Origin: Vibrio sp. SCSIO 43136
GTDB lineage: Bacteria > Pseudomonadota > Gammaproteobacteria > Enterobacterales > Vibrionaceae
Direction: 5' to 3'
DNA: 64,000 nucleotides
Assembly (NCBI RefSeq): GCF_023716565.1
Contig: NZ_CP071848.1
Coordinates: 1,612,001 to 1,676,000, forward strand
Positions within the stretch are counted from its first letter, which is position 1, and each line of letters begins with the position of its first letter. Position numbers and translations under genes: made by a program. The notes under the pieces are model-generated. The model did not search any database and had not been told where the DNA came from. It saw only the letters and a list, made by a program, of their open reading frames with translations. Positions 7,649-15,785 of this stretch are shown here, piece after piece.

Positions 7649-8494
7649 TTAGATGTTCCTACTCGCCTGCTCAACTTTTCCCGAGTTGTTCTCCTTGGCA
7701 ATTTCCGCCAACTTCTGCTCCACCAGCAAAAATGCTTCGATGACCTCAGGATCAAACTGAGAGCCTGCGGATGAAAGAAGAATTTCTACGGCTTTTTCAT
7801 GAGATAATGGAGGCTCACTCACTTTGTCTGAGGTCAGTGATTCATAAACTTCGGCCACCACCATCAAGCGCGAGTTAAGGGGGATCTCTCCACTGACTAC
7901 GGATGATAAGTGACTGCTGGTTGAGTAATTTTCTGCCAATAACTTTACGTATTTCTGTGTTCTTACCCGACGTTTTTGCGCACTATTATTGTATTGAGCA
8001 TCCGCCAGTGACGCCATAGCTACCATGATGGCTCTCTGTAACAGGTGTTGGTCCTTAGTACGCTCACGCACTCTCTGCTCTAACTCGTTGCGTTGGTTTT
8101 CCAAATCTTCAACGGCTTGGCGAAACTTTAAATGAGTATTCACACGAGCGAGCAAAATTGGTGGGCTGATAGGTTTTTGAATGTAATCAACAGCACCAAC
8201 ATTGAACCCACGCTGCTCATCTTCAATTTGGTTTTTAGCGGTAAGAAATACGACCGGAATCGATGAAGTGATGGGATTATTTTGCAAGCGGCGACAAACT
8301 TCATATCCATCCATCATCGGCATGACAATATCGAGTAGCACCATATCTGGGACAAAGCGTTCACACAGTTCAATCGCTTGTAACCCACTCACCGCTGCAA
8401 GCACACGGTATTGATCTTTTAAGATCTGGGTTAACAATGTACGGTTTTCAGCAGTATCATCTACAACCAGAATCGTTTTAGACTTGGCGTTCAT
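7649..8494 (-). CDS. response regulator with gutted HD-GYP output domain
   Basis: 281 aa. Residues 1-122 are a complete receiver domain with phospho-acceptor Asp55 (LLDIVMP) and Lys107. A coiled-coil linker (QRNELEQRVRERTKDQ) leads to an HD-GYP-like part. Here the sequence jumps from the first helix (VKLLAENY, about residue 190) to the late segment GEIPLNSRLMVVAEVYESL. The whole centre that normally carries the HD pair, further metal-binding His/Asp residues and the GYP loop is missing. The remaining domain is about 105 residues instead of about 180. The frame is intact. It can be phosphorylated in principle but cannot act as a phosphodiesterase. It starts 4 nt after the stop of the Hpt gene. 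Confidence 0.85.
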   Translation of the reverse strand: MNAKSKTILVVDDTAENRTLLTQILKDQYRVLAAVSGLQAIELCERFVPDMVLLDIVMPMMDGYEVCRRLQNNPITSSIPVVFLTAKNQIEDEQRGFNVGAVDYIQKPISPPILLARVNTHLKFRQAVEDLENQRNELEQRVRERTKDQHLLQRAIMVAMASLADAQYNNSAQKRRVRTQKYVKLLAENYSTSSHLSSVVSGEIPLNSRLMVVAEVYESLTSDKVSEPPLSHEKAVEILLSSAGSQFDPEVIEAFLLVEQKLAEIAKENNSGKVEQASRNI

Positions 8495-8498
8495 TGAA

Positions 8499-9101
8499 TT
8501 ACCTCTTGGTTTGTTGGTTTGCTGAAGCTAAAGGTGCTTGCTCAGATAATTGCTCCAATATCTCCTGAGCTGCGGCGAAATCACAGGCATGAATCAAGCG
8601 GTAACAACGCTGGAAAGGCTCACCACCATAGGCAGCATCAAGTATGGTGTAATGCTGCTCGATGTGATCAATTGCTCTGGTATCGAAGTCTGAAAGGTAG
8701 TTAATTAGTCGAAGTAAGTGAGGTTTCGCTTCTTCACTAGGCACTTCACCATCATTGCGAGTCGTGGGCACTGTTTCTGGCACGACAACCAAGGTTTGAA
8801 GCTCGGTAAAAAACTGATGAAGAGTGACAATCAAGTTATCTAGCGATCTTTCAATGACTGGTTGCGCAGGGTTCTCCCGCAACATCATTTCAATGGCCTT
8901 TGCCTGTTCCGAGATATGCATGGCACCAAGGTTACCGCTGCTGCCTTTTAAAGAGTGAACATAAAGGATCGCATTATCATAATCTTGAGCTTGCATCGCA
9001 TCTCGCATCCGCTGGCCAAAATCTTCATCTCCTTCCATCCACTGGGAAAGGAGCCGATGGTATATGGAGATGTTGTCACCAACTCTTGCGATAGCATTCA
9101 C
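8499..9101 (-). CDS. Hpt phosphotransfer protein, probable remnant of a hybrid sensor kinase
   Basis: 200 aa from a GTG at 9101. An Hpt domain with phospho-accepting His49 (HSLKGSSGNLGA) is followed by a helical tail typical of the C-terminus of hybrid kinases. Upstream of the GTG the same frame stays open for about 30 codons and reads SLESVVGLDY, which joins naturally to NAIARVGDN of the Hpt domain. That frame ends at a TAA at about 9191 with no ATG, GTG or TTG in between. The likely reading is that the 5' part of a longer hybrid kinase gene was lost. Whether the protein is still made is uncertain. Confidence 0.65.
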   Translation of the reverse strand: MNAIARVGDNISIYHRLLSQWMEGDEDFGQRMRDAMQAQDYDNAILYVHSLKGSSGNLGAMHISEQAKAIEMMLRENPAQPVIERSLDNLIVTLHQFFTELQTLVVVPETVPTTRNDGEVPSEEAKPHLLRLINYLSDFDTRAIDHIEQHYTILDAAYGGEPFQRCYRLIHACDFAAAQEILEQLSEQAPLASANQQTKR

Positions 9102-9261
9102 ATAGTCTAGCCCTACAACGCTTTCTAAACTATTAGGCTCAGCACTTTGCTGACTTGAATTACTCTGTTCGATAAGCGTCCACCTTATTCGTTAAACACC
9201 ACCTCTAAATATAATTTTAGTCAAAGAAATCAAGCTTGCACAACCAATTGAATATTCAGTA

Positions 9262-10137
9262 TCAATTGTCAGAATGGCGTTTCAAATAATCAATAAAAGT
9301 GCGCTCTGCAATGGATAAATAGCCACCTTTTCGCCATGCTAATGCCAAATTCAAGAACTTAGGCGGCTCGAATGCGACCCCAACAACGTTACTTTCGTGG
9401 CTCACGACCAACTCAAGCAATGCAGTGATTGCATATTCTTGTCTGACAATCCTAAGTAAAAGGGGGAGTAAGTTTGTTTCAAACGAAAAACGTGGGACTA
9501 ATTCCTGTGTTTGACTGATAGTGTCTATAAATTCTCGATGAAAATAGCCAGTTTTGAACATCGCAAGCTCATAAGAGAAGAACTTCTCAAAGGTGACGGA
9601 TGGCTCTACCGCCAGGGGGTGTTGCGGTGCTACCACTGCCATCATCTGCGAGCGATAGAAGTGCTCGCTTTCAAGTTCGTCAGGGACATTTTCGTCAATG
9701 ATAACCCCTAGATCGAGTTCTCCTTTGAGTAGCATATTCTTGATAGCCTGCGTACCAGCTTCAACAATGGTCAGGTTTAATTGAGGATAACTGGTTTTAA
9801 ACCCCATCAAGATTTCTGGGAAGTAATATGTGCCCATCATACCTGGAACTCCGAGCCTCACCTCTCCCTTACGAAGCCCCTTAAGCTCCTCCATCGCCAA
9901 TTGAGCATCCTCAATTTTCTGTAGTACCGATTTTGCGTAAGGCAGCAACACCTCACCTTCTGGTGTTAATTGCACCTGACGATCTCCGCGACGGAAAAGT
10001 GTCACCCCTAGTTCTTGTTCTAGTTTTTTAATCGCAATACTGAGTGCTGGCTGAGCGATACAAACGGCTTTGGCCGCATGGGTGATGTTTTTATGCTCCG
10101 CAACCGCTGCGAAGTATCTTAATGAACGACTATCCAT
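9262..10137 (-). CDS. LysR-family transcriptional regulator
   Basis: 291 aa. An N-terminal winged helix-turn-helix (SLRYFAAVAEHKNITHAAKAVCIAQPALS) is followed by the usual LysR effector-binding domain, with REEF-like positions seen as FHREFIDTIS. It is transcribed divergently from the MFS transporter at 10241 with about 100 nt between them, the classic LysR-plus-target arrangement. The regulator probably controls the transporter gene and itself. The inducer is unknown. Confidence 0.9.
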   Translation of the reverse strand: MDSRSLRYFAAVAEHKNITHAAKAVCIAQPALSIAIKKLEQELGVTLFRRGDRQVQLTPEGEVLLPYAKSVLQKIEDAQLAMEELKGLRKGEVRLGVPGMMGTYYFPEILMGFKTSYPQLNLTIVEAGTQAIKNMLLKGELDLGVIIDENVPDELESEHFYRSQMMAVVAPQHPLAVEPSVTFEKFFSYELAMFKTGYFHREFIDTISQTQELVPRFSFETNLLPLLLRIVRQEYAITALLELVVSHESNVVGVAFEPPKFLNLALAWRKGGYLSIAERTFIDYLKRHSDN

Positions 10138-10165
10138 ATCATTTTGATCTAGTAATTATTAAAAG

Positions 10166-10184
10166 AATATATTTCAAATATATT
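10166..10184. promoter_or_regulatory. candidate LysR-type operator
   Basis: AATATATTTCAAATATATT is a perfect palindrome around a central C and contains the T-N11-A pattern of LysR boxes. It sits midway between the two divergent start codons, 29 nt from the regulator gene and 57 nt from the transporter gene. Assignment to the adjacent regulator is inference from position. Confidence 0.55.
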
Positions 10185-10240
10185 AGTACAAGCCGTAATC
10201 TGAAAACTAATCCTGCATCGCATTACGAGCTGTCTGAATA

Positions 10241-11455
10241 ATGATCGAACCTAATACGGCGAGCTATCGAAAAACCACCTTAACCTTAGCGTTTGGTTCG
10301 TTTCTGATATTTTGTAATCTTTATGTTTTTCAGCCAATTTTACCGATACTCGCACAGAGCTATAATGTATCCGCCCTTCAAGTCAATTGGCTTCAAGCCT
10401 CGGGCACTTTTACTCTAGCCTTCTCTTTGGTGCCATGGGCTATCCTCTCGGAGCAAATCGGCAGGCGTGCAGTCATGATGGTCAGTTTGTTCCTGATCCC
10501 TATCGTAGGTTTGGCCTTATTGCAGGCTGATTCAATAGTGACATTGTCACTAGTTCGTGGATTGATGGGGATTGCTTTAGGAGGATTTGCTGCGGTTGCC
10601 GTCGCTTACATCGCAGAAGAGTATTCCCCGAAAGCCATTGGTTTAGCTGTTGGTGTTTATGTCAGTGCTAACTCTTTAGGAGGTATTGCAGGCCGAGTGT
10701 TTGGCGGCGTCATTACCGATTTTTTTAATTGGCAAACAGCAATTACCATTTTAGCAATCGTCAGCTTTATCGGCGCTGTGATCGTACTATTTAACTTGCC
10801 TAAGCAAACTAGGTTCCAACCACAAGCCGGTCGTTGGTATTACCACAATCGTAATCTTGTTTCCCTATTTCGCCAGCCAACACTGATGGCAGCGATGTGG
10901 ATTGGAGGGATCAACTTTGCCTTGTTTGTGAACTTATACAGTGTGTCTGGATTCCGCTTAATCGAAGCTCCGTTTAATTACCCTGTCAGTGTCGCCTCAC
11001 TGATCTTTCTCTGTTACTTATCCGGGACTTTTACTTCTCGACTGAGCGGTCATTGGACCAACAAACACAGCTATACTTCAGGGCTTATCTTAGGTGGCAT
11101 CATCAGCTTTTTAGGTTTGCTGATCGGCAGCATCGATTCCATCATTAGTGTCATTGTAAGCTTACTATTGATTAGCGGCGGCGCTTTCTTTGTACACTCC
11201 CTCGCTTATGCATGGGTAGGTAAGACCGCACCGCAACACAAAGCGACTGCCACTGCCCTTTACCTGGTGCATTATTATGTCGGCGGAAGTTTAGGTGGAT
11301 TTTGGCTATTGTACTGCTGGCAACAAGAAGGATGGATTGGAGTTTGCGCAGGTGCTGGTGTGCTATACCTAGCTCTATTCGCCTTGATCTTCAAACTCAA
11401 ACAACTAACAACCAATACTTTGCAGCAGGCTCATACAAACCCTGATTTAAGATAG
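10241..11455 (+). CDS. MFS transporter, YnfM-like
   Basis: 404 aa with about 12 hydrophobic segments. The first cytoplasmic loop carries the MFS motif as LSEQIGRRAVMM, and the fourth helix region reads LVRGLMGIALGGFAAVAVAYIAEE. This pattern fits the YnfM family of drug/arabinose-type proton-linked exporters. It is divergent from the LysR gene and likely controlled by it. The substrate cannot be told. Confidence 0.85.
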   Translation: MIEPNTASYRKTTLTLAFGSFLIFCNLYVFQPILPILAQSYNVSALQVNWLQASGTFTLAFSLVPWAILSEQIGRRAVMMVSLFLIPIVGLALLQADSIVTLSLVRGLMGIALGGFAAVAVAYIAEEYSPKAIGLAVGVYVSANSLGGIAGRVFGGVITDFFNWQTAITILAIVSFIGAVIVLFNLPKQTRFQPQAGRWYYHNRNLVSLFRQPTLMAAMWIGGINFALFVNLYSVSGFRLIEAPFNYPVSVASLIFLCYLSGTFTSRLSGHWTNKHSYTSGLILGGIISFLGLLIGSIDSIISVIVSLLLISGGAFFVHSLAYAWVGKTAPQHKATATALYLVHYYVGGSLGGFWLLYCWQQEGWIGVCAGAGVLYLALFALIFKLKQLTTNTLQQAHTNPDLR

Positions 11456-11508
11456 ATGTACAACCCTGTATACTTCTTCTCAAAATTACACAAACAAGAA
11501 GTCAGCCA

Positions 11509-12051
11509 ATGTCACAAGATGTAGAAGCTCAAGTAAAGCACTGGTTAGAAGAAGTGGTGATAGGACTAAATCTATGCCCTTTCGCTGCAAAGCCCAATAG
11601 AAATAAACAGATTAAAATTCATGTGTCCGCAGCAACAAACGATACCGAGCTATTAGAAGATATCTTAACTTGCCTGTTAGAGTTAGAGCAGACCTCAGCG
11701 CAATCGCTGGAAACAACCTTGGTGGCAACACCCAAAATGCTCGCAGACTTTGATGACTATAACCTGTTTATTGATTGGGTCGAAGCCTTAATCCGACAAC
11801 AAAACTGGGAAGGTATTTTCCAACTCGCAACGTTTCATCCTGATTACTGCTTCTACGGTACTGACCCAGAAGATGCGGAAAACCTGACCAACCGTTCTCC
11901 AGTGCCAGTGTTCCATCTGATCAGAGAAGAAAGCATGGAAAAAGTTTTAAAGCACTACCCAAATCCAGAAGAGATCCCGGATACCAATATTGCTCGGGTT
12001 TCCTCTTTAAGTAGTGAAGAACGTAAGAAACTATTCCCGTATCTTTTCTAG
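11509..12051 (+). CDS. DUF1415 family protein
   Basis: 180 aa. The N-terminal signature VIGLNLCPFAAKP and the later FHPDYCF and RSPVPVFHLIREESM are characteristic of DUF1415, a small soluble family of unknown function in proteobacteria. There is no signal peptide or membrane helix. Its last 21 bases overlap the end of the convergent GAF-GGDEF gene. Confidence 0.85.
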   Translation: MSQDVEAQVKHWLEEVVIGLNLCPFAAKPNRNKQIKIHVSAATNDTELLEDILTCLLELEQTSAQSLETTLVATPKMLADFDDYNLFIDWVEALIRQQNWEGIFQLATFHPDYCFYGTDPEDAENLTNRSPVPVFHLIREESMEKVLKHYPNPEEIPDTNIARVSSLSSEERKKLFPYLF

Positions 12052-13182
12052 GTGATTGCTGTTATCTAGAATATCGATCACTTTATGGGTGGTATAGGTT
12101 GCCCTATTCCGCCCATTATCTTTGGATTGGTACAATGCTTTGTCGGCGAGTGAGATAAGCACATCAAATACTTTACTGCCGTTGGTGATCTCTTCTTCAT
12201 CGACATTAAAGTGGCAAACACCAACTGACACTGTTAACGGCTCACCATCAACTTTTATCTCGCTAACACTGGTCATTACCCGTTCACACAATGCTTTAGT
12301 GGTGACTTCATCGGCGTTTGGTAACCAAAGAAGAAACTCTTCGCCTCCAAAGCGAGCTACATAGTCATTTTCTCTTAAAGCGTTGAGCACTTTATCAGCG
12401 GTCTGCTTAAGCACCTCATCACCAAACTGGTGACCATAGTCATCATTAACCGCCTTGAAGAAATCAATATCGACCATGGCAACACTGCCCACACCACCTT
12501 CATAGGACATGCTTTCTATCGACTTAGGCACGCTATCAAACAGTGCTCGTCGGTTAGGTAACTGAGTCAGTGAGTCATAAAGAGCCAGCACCTCTAACTT
12601 TTCGTTAAGCACTTTTAACTGCTCTTCTTGCGCTCTGCGGATCAACTCCACTTCTAACCAAGAAGCCATCAGTTGCAAGACATCCAAATCGATCTGATTG
12701 AATCTCCTATGATATGGCTTGGCGCTGGAAAAGTTGAGTGTTCCGTACAACTCTCCCTCACAGTAGATTGGAATGCCCACATAGGACTCTAACTTGAACG
12801 CTTCATAGGCTGGATGCCCTTTATATAACTCATTGTGCTTAACGTGTTCGACAGCTAAGGGTTCATTCATATAACAAGTGACGTGGCAGTATGTATGCAC
12901 AAACTCAAAGCTATCACCCACGGATAAGGCGACACCCGGAGGGGCAACACAGTTTCTCACTGTATAGCGGTCATCAGAGATGCGAGATAAAATCGCAATA
13001 TCTAGGTTGAATCGTTCAAGCCCCATTTTTAGAAGCTCTGCAATTTGAGCATCGAAACCTTTGTTGTAATTGTTGGTGATCTGGTACAACCGGCGGATAA
13101 CCTTTTCACTTTCACTGGTCTTTGTCGCTTGCATTTCCGTCCCCGTCATGGATGATCTATCTAGCCTGAGTGACTTTTTCAT
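12031..13182 (-). CDS. GAF-GGDEF diguanylate cyclase
   Basis: 383 aa from the ATG at 13182; a GTG sits one codon upstream, and ATGs at 13149 and 13134 are also possible, so the start is uncertain. Residues about 40-185 form a GAF domain (VRNCVAPPGVALSVGDSFEF, YVGIPIYCEGELYGTLNF). The C-terminal cyclase domain has motif GGEEF in ARFGGEEFLLWLP and an RxxD inhibitory site (REND) five residues before it. It is soluble, so it should sense a cytoplasmic small molecule and make c-di-GMP. The 3' ends of this gene and the DUF1415 gene overlap by 21 bp. Confidence 0.9.
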   Translation of the reverse strand: MKKSLRLDRSSMTGTEMQATKTSESEKVIRRLYQITNNYNKGFDAQIAELLKMGLERFNLDIAILSRISDDRYTVRNCVAPPGVALSVGDSFEFVHTYCHVTCYMNEPLAVEHVKHNELYKGHPAYEAFKLESYVGIPIYCEGELYGTLNFSSAKPYHRRFNQIDLDVLQLMASWLEVELIRRAQEEQLKVLNEKLEVLALYDSLTQLPNRRALFDSVPKSIESMSYEGGVGSVAMVDIDFFKAVNDDYGHQFGDEVLKQTADKVLNALRENDYVARFGGEEFLLWLPNADEVTTKALCERVMTSVSEIKVDGEPLTVSVGVCHFNVDEEEITNGSKVFDVLISLADKALYQSKDNGRNRATYTTHKVIDILDNSNHLEKIRE

Positions 13183-13314
13183 CACCTAACTCTTAATTAG
13201 CTTAGTATGAAATGAAAAAAGTTCCATATTGCTGAGCCAATCAAGCACTGTTTTATTGATAGCTTTATAAGTCTCTTTTAGGCAATAAAACCAACTAAAA
13301 CCGGAAAAATAGAC

Positions 13315-13887
13315 ATGCAACTATCTGCCCTAAATCAAGAAATTTACGATCACCTATACCGTGATATCACAGAGTTCCGTTCAACATTTGATCTTCCAGT
13401 CGCTGACAAAGCGAGCCTAGAAGAAAAGGCAGACCAACTTCATACTTCGCTAGCGATTGAAGAGCTAACTGAACTGGCAGAAGCAGACTCAAAAGTTGAA
13501 CAAGCTGACGCTATCGTTGATTCGGTTTACGTCCTGATGGGTCGTTTGGTTCACCTAGGTGACGCTAAAGTAGAAGATAACCTAGCTATCAGCTACCTAA
13601 TTGACCTGCTGCTTAACGTTGCGAAAAATCGCAACATTGATTTCCTACCTTGCTGGGACGAAGTGCATTCAAGCAACATGAGCAAAGTATGTCGAAGCGA
13701 GCAAGAATTTACCGACACTCAAGAGCACTACGCAAAACAAGATATCGAACTGATGGCCGTCACTAAAGGTGACTACATTATTGCTAAGTGCGCTAAAGAC
13801 GTAGTGACCGAAGGGAAAACGATCCGACAAGGTAAAGTGCTTAAGTCGGTATACTACCGTCCAGCAGACCTTGCAAAACTGGTATAA
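13315..13887 (+). CDS. MazG/HisE-like all-alpha NTP pyrophosphohydrolase
   Basis: 190 aa. The N-terminal half carries the acidic helix pattern of the MazG superfamily, EELTELAEADSK followed by EQADAIVDSVYVLMG, matching EExxE-x(n)-ExxD. These residues bind Mg2+ and the nucleotide triphosphate. The second half (VHSSNMSKVCRS, YYRPADL) matches phosphoribosyl-ATP pyrophosphatase-like stand-alone proteins common in Vibrio. A house-cleaning role on non-canonical NTPs is likely, but the substrate is unproven. A strong terminator follows. Confidence 0.75.
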   Translation: MQLSALNQEIYDHLYRDITEFRSTFDLPVADKASLEEKADQLHTSLAIEELTELAEADSKVEQADAIVDSVYVLMGRLVHLGDAKVEDNLAISYLIDLLLNVAKNRNIDFLPCWDEVHSSNMSKVCRSEQEFTDTQEHYAKQDIELMAVTKGDYIIAKCAKDVVTEGKTIRQGKVLKSVYYRPADLAKLV

Positions 13888-13912
13888 ACCTCCGCATTTC
13901 TAGTTAACAATA

Positions 13913-13946
13913 AAAAAACCAACCGCATTACACGGTTGGTTTTTTC
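13913..13946 (+). terminator. rho-independent terminator
   Basis: AAAACCAACCG pairs with CGGTTGGTTTT around loop CATTACA, followed by further T residues. It ends the MazG-like transcription unit. Confidence 0.85.
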
Positions 13947-14045
13947 ATACTTCATTGCTCCCTTTACGGTTGGCTCGAGCAACTTAGTGAACGTCCTAGC
14001 TTGACGTTGATAAGGCTAAGGGAAAATTGCCTTCTTATGAGAACA

Positions 14046-14071
14046 GGGGCATTACCTCCCCTGTTCGCATT
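14046..14071. terminator. hairpin downstream of isocitrate lyase gene
   Basis: GAACAGGGG and CCCCTGTTC form a perfect 9-bp stem just beyond the aceA stop codon. There is no long T-run on either strand, so this may be a 3'-end stabilising hairpin rather than an intrinsic terminator. Coordinates are approximate to a few bases. Confidence 0.45.
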
Positions 14072-14087
14072 CTTACTCTCGTAACGG

Positions 14088-15686
14088 TTACGAGAACTGG
14101 TTCATGGTATTCGCAGCACCGCCCGCTTTAAGCGCTTGGTCACCTGAGAAGTACTCTTTGTGGTCATCGCCGATGTTTGAACCAGACATATCTTGGTGTT
14201 TAACTGATGCTAGACCCTGACGGATTTCTTGACGCTGAACACCTTTAACGTATGCCAACATACCCTCTTCACCGAAGTAATCTTTCGCTAGGTTGTCCGT
14301 TGAAAGCGCCGCAGTGTGGTAAGTAGGTAACGTGATTAGGTGATGGAAGATACCCGCTTCACGTGCTGCATCCGCTTGGAAAGTTTTCACTTTCTGGTCA
14401 GCTTCTTGCGCTAGTGCTGAATCATCGTAAGCGCCGCTCATTAGGTCATCACGCTCGTAAGCTGACACGTCTTTACCCGCTTCTTTCCATGCATCAAATA
14501 CTTGCTGACGGAAGTTTAGCGTCCAGTTGAACGATGGGCTGTTGTTGTAAACCAGCTTCGCATTTGGAATCACTTCACGAATGCGGTTAACCATGCCAGC
14601 GATTTGCTGTACGTGTGGTTTTTCCGTTTCAATCCAAAGCAGGTCCGCACCGTTTTGTAGTGAGGTGATACAGTCAAGAACTACGCGATCTTCACCCGTA
14701 TTTGGCTTAAAGCGAATTAGGCCATTTGGTAAGCGAGTTGGCTTAATTACTTTGTCGCCTTGCTTGATGATCATGTCGCCGCTGCTTAGCTCTTCTAGCG
14801 ATGTTACTTCTTCACCATCGATGAATGCATTGTATTGCTCAGCTAGGTCTCCAGGGTTTTGAGACACTGGGATTTTCTGAGTCAGACCAGCACCTAGTGA
14901 ATCTGTACGCGCCACGATAACACCATCTTCTACACCAAGTTCTAGGAATGCGTAACGAACCGCGTTGATTTTTGCTAGGAAATCTTCATGCGGCACAGTA
15001 ACTTTACCGTCTTGGTGACCACACTGTTTCGCATCTGATACTTGGTTTTCAATCTGAATACAACATGCACCAGCTTCAATCATTTTTTTCGCCAGTAGGT
15101 AAGTTGCTTCTTCGTTACCAAAACCTGCATCGATATCTGCAACGATTGGCACTACATGAGTTTCGAAGTTATCAATCTTATCTTGTGTTGCTTCTAGCTT
15201 GGCAGTGTCGCCACTTTCACGAGCTGCATCTAGGTCACGGTATAGATGGTTCAATTCGCGTGCATCGGCTTGCTTAAGGAAGGTGTATAGCTCTTCGATA
15301 AGACCTGCAACGGTTGTTTTCTCATGCATTGATTGGTCAGGCAGTGGACCAAACTCTGAACGAAGTGCAGCAACCATCCAACCAGATAGGTACAGGTAAC
15401 GACCACGTGTAGTATCAAAGTGCTTCTTCACAGAAATCATCTTTTGTTGGCCAATAAAACCGTGCCAGCAACCTAGTGATTGAGTGTAGTTTGCGCTGTC
15501 TTGGTCGTATGACTCCATGTCTTCACGCATGATTTTCGCTGTAAAACGTGCGATATCAAGACCCGTTCTGAAACGGTTTTGTAAGCGCATACGAGCAACA
15601 AACTCTGGATTAATCGCAGACCAAGTTTGACCTTGTTGTTCGATGTACTGCTCTAGGTTGTTAGTTTCCGTTTTGTAGTTTTCCAT
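14088..15686 (-). CDS. aceA: isocitrate lyase
   Basis: 532 aa from the ATG at 15686, which has AAGGA seven bases upstream; an in-frame GTG at 15710 is less likely. The active-site signature KQCGH is present, as are the substrate/Mg2+ loop VADIDAGFGN and IARTDS-type motif VARTDSLGAG. The length fits the roughly 530-aa isocitrate lyase subgroup rather than the 434-aa E. coli type. It cleaves isocitrate to glyoxylate and succinate, the first step of the glyoxylate shunt. It lies 100 nt downstream of malate synthase G in the same orientation, so the two probably form an operon. Confidence 0.95.
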   Translation of the reverse strand: MENYKTETNNLEQYIEQQGQTWSAINPEFVARMRLQNRFRTGLDIARFTAKIMREDMESYDQDSANYTQSLGCWHGFIGQQKMISVKKHFDTTRGRYLYLSGWMVAALRSEFGPLPDQSMHEKTTVAGLIEELYTFLKQADARELNHLYRDLDAARESGDTAKLEATQDKIDNFETHVVPIVADIDAGFGNEEATYLLAKKMIEAGACCIQIENQVSDAKQCGHQDGKVTVPHEDFLAKINAVRYAFLELGVEDGVIVARTDSLGAGLTQKIPVSQNPGDLAEQYNAFIDGEEVTSLEELSSGDMIIKQGDKVIKPTRLPNGLIRFKPNTGEDRVVLDCITSLQNGADLLWIETEKPHVQQIAGMVNRIREVIPNAKLVYNNSPSFNWTLNFRQQVFDAWKEAGKDVSAYERDDLMSGAYDDSALAQEADQKVKTFQADAAREAGIFHHLITLPTYHTAALSTDNLAKDYFGEEGMLAYVKGVQRQEIRQGLASVKHQDMSGSNIGDDHKEYFSGDQALKAGGAANTMNQFS

Positions 15687-15785
15687 AATGATATCCTTCA
15701 CTTGGTTCACGTTATTAGATTGTACTTATTAGGGTTTAGATGTTTTTCTTGGGCTTCCGGTGTTGCTTAACTTTTGTTGTGTAGC

